A stretch of 6,325 bases of DNA from positions 1-6,325 of the forward strand of contig JAEZBA010000687.1 in assembly GCA_023430245.1 (NCBI GenBank), given 5' to 3'. Within the stretch, counting starts at the first letter, position 1, and every line of letters begins with the position of its first letter. Shown here in pieces: positions 1 to 5,150 of the stretch. This DNA is from Pseudomonadota bacterium (GTDB taxonomy: Bacteria; Pseudomonadota; Alphaproteobacteria; Rhizobiales; Xanthobacteraceae). The notes beneath the pieces are model-generated. The model was given only the letters and a program-made list of their open reading frames with translations. It did not search any database and was not told where the DNA came from. The translations under genes and the position numbers were made by a program.

Positions 1-1224
1 GCCGAACGCCGCGCGTACAGCCTCCGCGTCGAGCGGCTGATCTTGCGCGGGGCCGAAAATCTTCGGGAAGAAATCCGGCAGGAGTTTCCCCGCCATCACA
101 TTGGCGTCGGTGACGGCGAGCGGGCCACCGCGGCGATAGCATGTCGGTCCGGGATTGGCGCCGGCCGAATCCGGCCCGACGCGAAACCGCGCGCCGTCGA
201 AATGCAGGATCGAACCGCCGCCGGCCGCCACCGTGTGGATGCGCATCATCGGTGCGCGCATGCGCACGCCCGCGACTTCGGTTTCGAAGGCGCGCTCGTA
301 TTCGCCGTCATAATGCGAGACATCGGTCGAGGTGCCGCCCATGTCGAAGCCGATGACGCGGCTGAAACCGGCTTCGCGGGCGGTCTCCGCCATCGACACC
401 ACGCCGCCGGCGGGGCCGGACAGGATCGCGTCCTTGCCCTGGAACAGGTCGGCTGCGGTTAGTCCGCCCGACGACATCATGAACATGAGGCGTGCGTTGG
501 AGCGCCGCGCGTCGAGCGCTGTCGCCACCTGCTCCACATACCGCCGCAAAATCGGCGACAGATACGCATCCACCACGGTCGTATCGCCGCGGCCGACAAA
601 CTTGATCAGCGGCGACACCTCGTGGCTGACCGAGACCTGCGTAAAGATGCGCCGCGCCAGTTCGGCGACTTGCTTCTCGTGCTCCGGATAGCGGTACGCA
701 TGCATGAATACGATTGCTGCCGCGCGAATGCCGTCGTCATGGGCGCGGCGGAGCTTCGGCTCGATGGCGGCAAGGTCGGGCGCCTGCTCAATTGTACCAT
801 CCGCCCGAACCCGCTCGTCGATTTCAATCACCTGCTCGAACAGCATGTCCGGCTTGATGATCTCCTTGGCGAAGATCTTCGGCCGGGCCTGATACCCGAT
901 CCGCAAAGCGTCGCGGAAACCGCGCGTGGTGAACAGCAGCGTGCGGTCGCCCTTGCGCTCGAGCAGCGCATTGGTCGCGACCGTGGTGCCCATTTTCACC
1001 GCGCCAATGCGCCCCGGCGGAATCGCTTCCCCCGGCTTCAGCCCCAGCAACTCGCGGATGCCTTGCACCGCTGCGTCGCGATAGGCCTCCGGATTCTCGG
1101 AGAGAAGCTTGTGCGCCACCAGATGCCCGTCCGGCTTGCGGCCGACGACATCGGTGAAGGTGCCGCCCCGGTCGATCCAGAAATCCCAGGATGCCGAGCG
1201 CGTGCGGGTGCTTTTGAGGGTCAT
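1..1224 (-). CDS. Hydantoinase/5-oxoprolinase family protein, ATPase (HyuA-type) part, C-terminus cut off by window
   Basis: An open frame of 408 codons starts at ATG 1224 and runs off the left edge with no stop. The family couples ATP hydrolysis to opening of a cyclic amide (5-oxoproline to glutamate, or hydantoins) in the cytoplasm. Seen: an actin-like phosphate-binding motif DRGGTFTD at residues 18-25; MGTTVATNALLER at 78-90; SGPAGG at 269-274; the second nucleotide motif DMGGTSTDV at 294-302; GGGS at 335-338; GANPGPTCY at 355-363. The start WDFWIDRGGTFTDVVG resembles single-chain 5-oxoprolinases of roughly 1200 residues, where HyuA-like and HyuB-like halves are fused; this is from family knowledge, and the window is too short to tell a fused protein from a separate HyuA. 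No good Shine-Dalgarno precedes ATG 1224 and no other in-frame start lies just upstream. It is divergent from the Nudix gene. Substrate (oxoproline or a hydantoin) is unproven. Confidence 0.9.
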   Translation of the reverse strand, partial: MTLKSTRTRSASWDFWIDRGGTFTDVVGRKPDGHLVAHKLLSENPEAYRDAAVQGIRELLGLKPGEAIPPGRIGAVKMGTTVATNALLERKGDRTLLFTTRGFRDALRIGYQARPKIFAKEIIKPDMLFEQVIEIDERVRADGTIEQAPDLAAIEPKLRRAHDDGIRAAAIVFMHAYRYPEHEKQVAELARRIFTQVSVSHEVSPLIKFVGRGDTTVVDAYLSPILRRYVEQVATALDARRSNARLMFMMSSGGLTAADLFQGKDAILSGPAGGVVSMAETAREAGFSRVIGFDMGGTSTDVSHYDGEYERAFETEVAGVRMRAPMMRIHTVAAGGGSILHFDGARFRVGPDSAGANPGPTCYRRGGPLAVTDANVMAGKLLPDFFPKIFGPAQDQPLDAEAVRAAFG

Positions 1225-1344
1225 GCGATTATGTCGGAGCGAAAAAGGGGCGAGAGCATCATGCTCGCGTCGACGGCATCGCTGCAACCCGAATGCGAAC
1301 AAATGCGGTCGCGCGGCGTTTGACGGCTGGCGCAAACTGGCGCA
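1225..1344. promoter_or_regulatory. Divergent intergenic region between the oxoprolinase-family and Nudix genes
   Basis: This 120-base gap must carry promoters for both flanking genes if each has its own. It holds a 13-bp palindrome (1254-1266) and a 9-bp tandem repeat next to the Nudix start (1327-1345). No convincing sigma-70 pair stands out. On the plus strand a TTGACG at 1320-1325 could serve as a -35 element but is followed only by the weak CAATGC 17 bases on. On the minus strand CATAAT (1233-1228) lies three bases from the oxoprolinase start without a matching -35. Promoter positions are therefore not assigned. Confidence 0.35.
1254..1266. repeat. 13-bp palindrome, candidate operator
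   Basis: GAGCAT (1254-1259), a single C, then ATGCTC (1261-1266) form a perfect inverted repeat. It lies 30 bases upstream of the oxoprolinase-family start codon and about 80 bases upstream of the Nudix start. Size and position would suit a dimeric repressor or activator of the catabolic gene, but no regulator gene is visible in the window and a 6-bp arm can occur by chance. Confidence 0.35.
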
Positions 1345-1345
1345 A
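1327..1345. repeat. Tandem 9-bp repeat CTGGCGCAA with 10-bp period
   Basis: CTGGCGCAA occurs at 1327-1335 and again at 1337-1345, one helical turn apart. The second copy ends on the first base of the Nudix ATG at 1345. GCGCAA (1340-1345) is also mirrored by TTGCGC (1354-1359) across eight bases, so the second copy is part of an inverted repeat over the start codon. This could be a binding site on one DNA face or a small RNA fold; function is unknown. Confidence 0.4.
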
Positions 1346-1878
1346 TGCATGATTTGCGCAGGGAGAATACCGCATTGGCGCTGACGCAACGCTTGGGACA
1401 ATGGATCGATGCGCGGCTTGGCCGGGGCGGGATCGAGCCTGCGCTGCAGGCCGGGGCCATTCCCTACACGATTGTCCGCGGAACCCCGGTTTTCCTGCTG
1501 ATCACCTCGCGCGGCACCGGACGCTGGATTTTTCCGAAGGGCGCGCCGATCGAGGGCTACGAACTATGGCAGGTCGCGGCGCGGGAGGCGTTCGAGGAAG
1601 CCGGCATCGAGGGTGAAGTGGAGACCGCTCCGATCGGGCATTATCGCGGCTTCAAGGGCAGCCTCCGCACCGCGCCGATCGAGGTTCAGATGTTTCCGCT
1701 GCGGGTCGTCCGACAACTCGACGACTGGCCGGAGAAGGAAAGCCGGCATCGCCACTGGGTCATCCTTGCTGAGGCCCGGCGGCTGCTGTCCGACCCGCAA
1801 TTGGTGGAGATGGCATCGCTTGTTCACAAGCGCGCGCTGCAATCCGCTCAGCCGGCGAAGGCGGCCATCACGGCATAG
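1345..1878 (+). CDS. Nudix hydrolase, DIPP-like (177 aa)
   Basis: Nudix enzymes cleave nucleoside diphosphates linked to another moiety; related DIPP-type members act on diphosphoinositol phosphates, diadenosine polyphosphates or polyphosphate in the cytoplasm. Seen: a beta-strand core ahead of the box (AGAIPYTIVRGTPVFLLITS, 36-55), then RWIFPKGAPIEGYELWQVAA followed by the catalytic helix REAFEEAGI at 80-88. The REUXEEXGU part, with metal-binding Glu 81, 84 and 85, is intact. The upstream Glu of the canonical GX5E (position 72) is Tyr, with Glu at 70 and 73. The C-terminus has helices and no added domain. ATG 1345 has a poor ribosome site; an in-frame TTG at 1375 has AGGGAG nine bases before it and would remove only the first ten residues. 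The 3' end overlaps the convergent phosphate transporter gene by 31 bases. Substrate is not predictable from sequence. Confidence 0.9.
   Translation: MHDLRRENTALALTQRLGQWIDARLGRGGIEPALQAGAIPYTIVRGTPVFLLITSRGTGRWIFPKGAPIEGYELWQVAAREAFEEAGIEGEVETAPIGHYRGFKGSLRTAPIEVQMFPLRVVRQLDDWPEKESRHRHWVILAEARRLLSDPQLVEMASLVHKRALQSAQPAKAAITA
1360..1365 (+). promoter_or_regulatory. Shine-Dalgarno-like AGGGAG favouring TTG 1375 as Nudix start
   Basis: AGGGAG at 1360-1365 is followed by nine bases and then an in-frame TTG at 1375-1377. The upstream ATG (1345) has no comparable purine-rich site. The Nudix fold begins well after either start (about residue 36), so both give a complete enzyme. Confidence 0.4.
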
Positions 1879-3350
1879 AACACGCCGGCCAGCATCGCTG
1901 TCGCCGGGACGCTGATCACCCAGGCCGCCGCGATGCCGACGACGTGCTGGCGGCGGACCAGTTTGCGCCTCTCCCGCTTCTGGAAATTGGTCAGGGCCTT
2001 TTCCGGCGTGTTGTTGAGCTGCGACGGCTCGAGGAACAGCGAACGCGGCCGCACGGCCGGGTTGGGGACGCCCTTGTTGGTCAGGAACTCGCGCAGATAG
2101 CCTACCCCGAAAATCGCCCCGATCGCGGTGTGCGTGGACGAAATCGGCATGCCGAAGGCGGAGGCGACCAGGACGGTAATGGCTGCCGCTAGCGCGACGC
2201 AAAAGGCACGGATCGCATCCATTTTGGTAATTTTTTCGCCGACGGTGCGGATCAGCTTCGGTCCGAACAGCGCCAGCCCGATGGCGATGCCGACAGCGCC
2301 TATCAGCAGTACCCAGAAGGGCAGCACGACACGGGCCGGCGAGGTCTCGCCGGTTGCCGCGGTGGACACGATGGCGGCCAGCGGACCCACCGCATTGGCC
2401 ACGTCATTGGCGCCGTGGGCGAAAGATAATAGCGCCGCGGAGCAGATCAGCGGCAGGGTGAACAGCGCGCTGACATCCTTACGGCGGTTTTCCATGTGGT
2501 GCGCGCGTTGCCGCACCCAGGGAATTGCCGCGAAATAGCCGGCCGCGAAGGCGGCCATGCCGAGGCCGGCCGTCGCGAATAGGGGGGGCTTCCAGACCCG
2601 GCTCAGGCCCTTTGTGATCAGATACATCGCGAACACGCCGGCCATCAGCGCCACCATCACCGGCACCCAGCGCCGCGCCGCCGTAATCTTGTCGGCGCGG
2701 AACAGCACGCTCCATTTGATGAAGCCGAGCAGGGCGGCCGCGATCAGGCCCCCCATGACCGGCGAGATCACCCAGCTCGCCGCGATGGCGCCGATCACCG
2801 GCCACACCACCATATTGATCCCGGCGGCGGCAACGCCGGCCCCCATCACGCCGCCGATCACCGAATGGGTGGTCGAGACCGGCGCGCCCAGGAAGGTGGC
2901 GAGGTGAATCCAGGCCGCCGCCGCGAGCAGGGCCGCGGACATCACCAGCACGAAATTGATGGCAGGAAGATCGGCGTCGGGCCGGAGAAGGTCGCGGGAA
3001 ATCGTGCGCACCACGTCGCCGCCGGCAATCAGCGCTCCGGCGGCCTCGCAGACCGCCGCAATCAGGAGCGCGCTACCCATGGTCAGGGCGCGGCTGCCGA
3101 CCGCGGGCCCCATATTATTGGCAACGTCATTGGCCCCGATACTGAGCGCCATATAGGCGGCGATCAGCGCCGCAATGACGACCAGGTAGCTGAGAGGGCC
3201 GTCGGCCACCGACAGGCTCGCCAGCGCCACGGTGCCCATCAGGAACAGGATCAGCAGACCGGGTTTGGTCAGCGAGCGGGTAAGGTCCTGCGTCGCGTGT
3301 TCGATCCGGACGACCTTTTTCAGGTCCTTGTCGAGTACGCTCTTGGCCAA
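1848..3350 (-). CDS. pit: PiT-family inorganic phosphate transporter, long form (about 500 aa)
   Basis: PiT carriers import phosphate (as metal-phosphate or with H+/Na+) across the inner membrane at low affinity. Numbering from TTG 3350, the two inverted-repeat halves each carry the family pair: GANDVAN at 72-78 with GAPVSTTHS at 155-163, and GANDVAN at 313-319 with GMPISSTHT at 400-408. About ten to twelve hydrophobic segments are visible, with a polar stretch at about 278-297 between the halves and a basic segment (RERRKLVRR, 459-467) before a final membrane helix. Length is near that of E. coli PitA, unlike short rhizobial forms of about 330 residues. Start choice: TTG 3350 has GGAAGGA 12 bases upstream and begins with AKSVLDKDL, as remembered from related proteins. 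ATG 3395 and TTG 3488 are also in frame but lack ribosome sites. No PhoU-like (DUF47) partner gene is adjacent. The 3' end overlaps the Nudix gene. Confidence 0.92.
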   Translation of the reverse strand: MAKSVLDKDLKKVVRIEHATQDLTRSLTKPGLLILFLMGTVALASLSVADGPLSYLVVIAALIAAYMALSIGANDVANNMGPAVGSRALTMGSALLIAAVCEAAGALIAGGDVVRTISRDLLRPDADLPAINFVLVMSAALLAAAAWIHLATFLGAPVSTTHSVIGGVMGAGVAAAGINMVVWPVIGAIAASWVISPVMGGLIAAALLGFIKWSVLFRADKITAARRWVPVMVALMAGVFAMYLITKGLSRVWKPPLFATAGLGMAAFAAGYFAAIPWVRQRAHHMENRRKDVSALFTLPLICSAALLSFAHGANDVANAVGPLAAIVSTAATGETSPARVVLPFWVLLIGAVGIAIGLALFGPKLIRTVGEKITKMDAIRAFCVALAAAITVLVASAFGMPISSTHTAIGAIFGVGYLREFLTNKGVPNPAVRPRSLFLEPSQLNNTPEKALTNFQKRERRKLVRRQHVVGIAAAWVISVPATAMLAGVFYAVMAAFAG

Positions 3351-3391
3351 AGGAATCCGCAATCCTTCCGGTCGGTGACGGCACGCCGTTA

Positions 3392-3416
3392 GCATGTCCG
3401 GCGCGGAAAGACATGC
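3392..3416. repeat. Perfect 7-bp inverted repeat with 11-bp spacer, candidate activator site
   Basis: GCATGTC (3392-3398) and its exact complement GACATGC (3410-3416) are separated by 11 bases. The centre is about 123 bases upstream of the transcription start predicted from the sigma-54 element, the usual distance for an enhancer-binding protein. On the other strand it lies about 40 bases upstream of the preferred pit start, so it could instead act on pit, or fold as a hairpin in the pit leader. The sequence is not a NifA (TGT-N10-ACA) or NtrC site. Confidence 0.45.
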
Positions 3417-3500
3417 CGCACCGCACCGAACCTGTTGAAATGTGCCGGGGTTCCGGTGTCGCAGGGAGGCAGTTGTGCCCCCTTGCAAGACGGCACGGTT

Positions 3501-3516
3501 AGGCGCGATGCTTGCA
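3501..3516 (+). promoter_or_regulatory. Candidate sigma-54 (RpoN) promoter of the TRAP operon
   Basis: The bases read AGGCGCG, four bases, TTGCA, against the consensus TGGCACG-N4-TTGCW. The invariant GG (3502-3503) and GC (3514-3515) are exactly ten bases apart, and ten of twelve specified positions match. Taking C3515 as -12 puts the start of transcription near 3527, leaving a leader of about 31 bases that includes the ribosome site at 3544-3550. C4-dicarboxylate transport genes in rhizobia and pseudomonads are known to use sigma-54 with the activator DctD. No activator gene is in the window. Confidence 0.55.
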
Positions 3517-3543
3517 TAGCTGCTGCCGGCTTGGCTTCTTTTC

Positions 3544-3550
3544 GGGAGGG
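3544..3550 (+). promoter_or_regulatory. Strong ribosome binding site of dctP
   Basis: GGGAGGG at 3544-3550 lies seven bases before ATG 3558. It fixes the dctP start at the beginning of a normal signal peptide, and rules out the longer open frame that begins at TTG 3435. Confidence 0.85.
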
Positions 3551-3557
3551 TCAGAAA

Positions 3558-4544
3558 ATGTCGTTGACGCGCGTGGTTGCTGCTGCCCTGGTTTCCGTCG
3601 GACTTGGCTCAATCGGACTGGCCGGTTCGGGCCAGGCCCAGACCTCCTGGGATATGCCGACGCCGTATCCCGACGGCAATTTCCATACGCGTAATGCGGC
3701 GCAGTTCGCCGCCGACGTGGACAAGGCTACGAACGGGTCGCTGAAAATCAAGATCCATTCCGCCGGCTCGCTGTTCAAGCATCCGGAGATCAAGCGCGCG
3801 GTCCGGCAGGGCACGGCGCCGGTCGGCGAGATCCTGCAGTCACTGGCTGGCAACGAATCTCCGGTCTATGCGGCCGACTCGCTGCCATTCCTCGCCACCG
3901 GCTATGACGCCGCCAAAAAACTCTATGACGTGCAGAAGCCCTATCTGCAGAAGCAACTCGATTCGGAAGGGCTGATGCTGCTTTACGCGGTGCCGTGGCC
4001 ACCGCAGGGACTCTACGCAAAGCGCGAGATCAATTCGGTCAACGACCTGAAGGGCGTGAAATTCCGCACCTACAATCCGACCATCGGCCGCATCGCCTCG
4101 CTGGCCGGTGCGATCCCGACCCAGATCGAAGTGCCCGACCTGCCGACCGCGTTCGCGACCGGCCGTGTCGACGTGATGATTACCTCAGCCTCGACCGGCG
4201 TCGACACCAAGGCGCAGGACTACCTGACGCACTACATCGACACCCAGGCCTGGCTGCCACGCAACATCGTGTTCGTGAACAAGGCGGCATTTGACAAGCT
4301 GAAGCCGAATGAACAGAAGGCGCTGCTTGATGCCGCAAAGGTCGCAGAGGAACGCGGCTGGAAAGCCTCGCAGGACGAGATGGCGATCAAGACCAAGGCC
4401 CTGAAGGACGCAAAGATCGTCGTCATGGAGCCGAGCGCCGATCTGAAAGCCGGTCTGTCCAAGATCGGCGAAACCATTGCCACCGAATGGGCGGCCAAGG
4501 CCGGTCCTGACGGCCAGAAGATGTTGGACGACTATAAGAAGTAA
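3558..4544 (+). CDS. dctP: TRAP transporter periplasmic solute-binding protein, DctP family (328 aa)
   Basis: This is the extracytoplasmic receptor of a TRAP importer: it binds a carboxylate ligand in the periplasm and delivers it to the DctQ/DctM membrane complex. Residues 1-27 form a Sec signal peptide (short basic start, hydrophobic core, likely cleavage after GQA at 25-27). The mature part matches the DctP fold in length and layout. The family's ligand-carboxylate arginine is best matched by Arg170 in LKGVKFRTYN (164-173), followed by the strand with GRVDVMITSAST (202-213). The C-terminus ends in the usual helix (AAKAGPDGQKMLDDYKK). It is the first gene of an operon, 33 bases ahead of dctQ, with a strong ribosome site and a candidate sigma-54 promoter. 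Ligand is unknown: C4-dicarboxylates, other 2-oxo or hydroxy acids, or pyroglutamate are all possible for the family. Confidence 0.93.
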   Translation: MSLTRVVAAALVSVGLGSIGLAGSGQAQTSWDMPTPYPDGNFHTRNAAQFAADVDKATNGSLKIKIHSAGSLFKHPEIKRAVRQGTAPVGEILQSLAGNESPVYAADSLPFLATGYDAAKKLYDVQKPYLQKQLDSEGLMLLYAVPWPPQGLYAKREINSVNDLKGVKFRTYNPTIGRIASLAGAIPTQIEVPDLPTAFATGRVDVMITSASTGVDTKAQDYLTHYIDTQAWLPRNIVFVNKAAFDKLKPNEQKALLDAAKVAEERGWKASQDEMAIKTKALKDAKIVVMEPSADLKAGLSKIGETIATEWAAKAGPDGQKMLDDYKK

Positions 4545-4553
4545 GCGGCGAAC

Positions 4554-4577
4554 GGCGCTCCGCCCGCGCGGAGCGCC
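4554..4577 (+). other. Perfect intergenic stem-loop between dctP and dctQ, covering the dctQ ribosome site
   Basis: GGCGCTCCGC (4554-4563) and GCGGAGCGCC (4568-4577) form a 10-bp stem, nearly all G-C, with loop CCGC. The stem ends on the base before dctQ ATG 4578. The only Shine-Dalgarno-like sequence for dctQ (GGAG, 4570-4573) lies in its 3' arm. No T-run follows, so it is not a classical intrinsic terminator. It more likely protects the dctP message from 3' decay, restrains dctQ translation, or both, as intergenic hairpins after binding-protein genes do in other importers. Confidence 0.8.
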
Positions 4578-4598
4578 ATGCGCCGTTCCGCCATGCGC
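4574..4598 (+). repeat. Duplicated start context CGCCATGCGC, two in-frame ATGs
   Basis: CGCCATGCGC occurs at 4574-4583 and 4589-4598, a 15-base period that keeps frame. It gives dctQ two possible start codons, ATG 4578 and ATG 4593. The first copy shares its leading bases with the 3' arm of the stem-loop; the second lies outside it. Confidence 0.6.
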
Positions 4599-5150
4599 GC
4601 GGCCCTCGACAGACTTTACGCCGTCGCGCTCTGGCTCTCAGCCGCGTGTCTGGTGTCGATTGCGCTTCTGGTCGGGGCGCAGCTTGGCGGACGCCTGATC
4701 GACGGAACGTTGCGGCTTCTGGGCATCGAGCCGATCGGCATCGTCATTCTCTCGCTTGCTGAATTGTCCGGCTCGCTGCTGGCGGCAGCGAGCTTTCTCG
4801 CACTCGCGGGCACGCTGAAAGCCGGCGCGCATATCCGCATCACCATGTTGCTTCAAACGGTGCCGGCGCGAGTCCGCTACGCGCTGGAATTGTGGGCGTT
4901 CGGCGTTGCCGCAATCTTTTCCGGTTACATCGCCTGGCAGATCGCGAGATTTGCCTTCGTGTCGTTCCAATATGACGAAGTCTCGCCCGGCGTGGTGCGG
5001 TTTCCGCTTGCAGTGCCGCAGGCGGCCATGGCGCTCGGAGCCATCATTCTGACCATCGCGCTGATTGACGAATTCCTGACCGTATTGCGCGGGCGCGGGC
5101 CGAGCTTCCAGGCGAGCGAGGATGCGGTCACCCTCGGGAAGACCGAGTGA
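4578..5150 (+). CDS. dctQ: TRAP transporter small permease subunit, DctQ family (190 aa)
   Basis: DctQ is the small integral membrane subunit that pairs with DctM in the inner membrane and is required for TRAP transport. Four hydrophobic segments are visible at about 14-37, 53-80, 101-125 and 142-168, the normal family topology. The loop after the second segment reads KAGAHIRITMLLQ (81-93), matching the family's conserved G-H-I-R region. Length is slightly above the common 160-180 residues because of a polar tail (171-190). ATG 4578 is preferred because GGAG lies four bases before it, but that site is inside the stem-loop; ATG 4593 would lose five residues only. The stop overlaps the dctM start by one base (TGATG), implying translational coupling. 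Confidence 0.9.
   Translation: MRRSAMRAALDRLYAVALWLSAACLVSIALLVGAQLGGRLIDGTLRLLGIEPIGIVILSLAELSGSLLAAASFLALAGTLKAGAHIRITMLLQTVPARVRYALELWAFGVAAIFSGYIAWQIARFAFVSFQYDEVSPGVVRFPLAVPQAAMALGAIILTIALIDEFLTVLRGRGPSFQASEDAVTLGKTE
5136..5141 (+). promoter_or_regulatory. Ribosome site and TGATG start of dctM
   Basis: GGGAAG at 5136-5141, inside the end of dctQ, lies eight bases before ATG 5150. The dctQ stop TGA (5148-5150) shares its last base with that ATG, so terminating ribosomes can restart on dctM. Confidence 0.6.

Larger units (their letters stand above)
3351..3557. promoter_or_regulatory. Divergent control region between pit and the TRAP operon
   Basis: About 207 bases separate the preferred pit start and the dctP start. 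The region holds a long-armed inverted repeat (3392-3416), a candidate sigma-54 promoter (3501-3516) and the dctP ribosome site (3544-3550). CTTGCA occurs twice, inside palindromic CTTGCAAG (3482-3489) and inside ATGCTTGCAT (3508-3517). I found no recognisable Pho box for pit and no clear sigma-70 promoter on the minus strand. Confidence 0.55.

Noticed and set aside
622..1323. Plus-strand open frame of 233 codons opposite the oxoprolinase-family gene
   Set aside because: It is antisense to a gene with clear ATPase motifs, has an Arg/His/Ala-rich composition typical of GC-rich shadow frames, and shows no recognisable fold.
1327..1357. Sigma-54 promoter for the Nudix gene using TGGCGCA and TTGC
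   Set aside because: The GG and GC elements are 15 bases apart and not ten, so spacing is wrong.
1221..1460. Small minus-strand frame whose stop overlaps the oxoprolinase start as ATGA
   Set aside because: The ATGA overlap looks operon-like, but the frame is antisense to the Nudix gene, has no ribosome site noted and no recognisable sequence.
1564..2202. Minus-strand open frame of 212 codons spanning Nudix and pit ends
   Set aside because: It overlaps two real genes in another frame and resembles neither; composition is that of a shadow frame.
3435..3557. N-terminal extension of dctP from TTG 3435
   Set aside because: It would place 41 residues ahead of a normal signal peptide and ignore the strong GGGAGGG site before ATG 3558.
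3351..3557. Pho box for PhoB control of pit
   Set aside because: No CTGTCAT-like direct repeats with 11-base period were found on either strand.
4554..4577. Intrinsic terminator after dctP
   Set aside because: The stem is strong but is followed by the dctQ start codon and GC-rich sequence, with no T-run; dctQM would also be left without a promoter.
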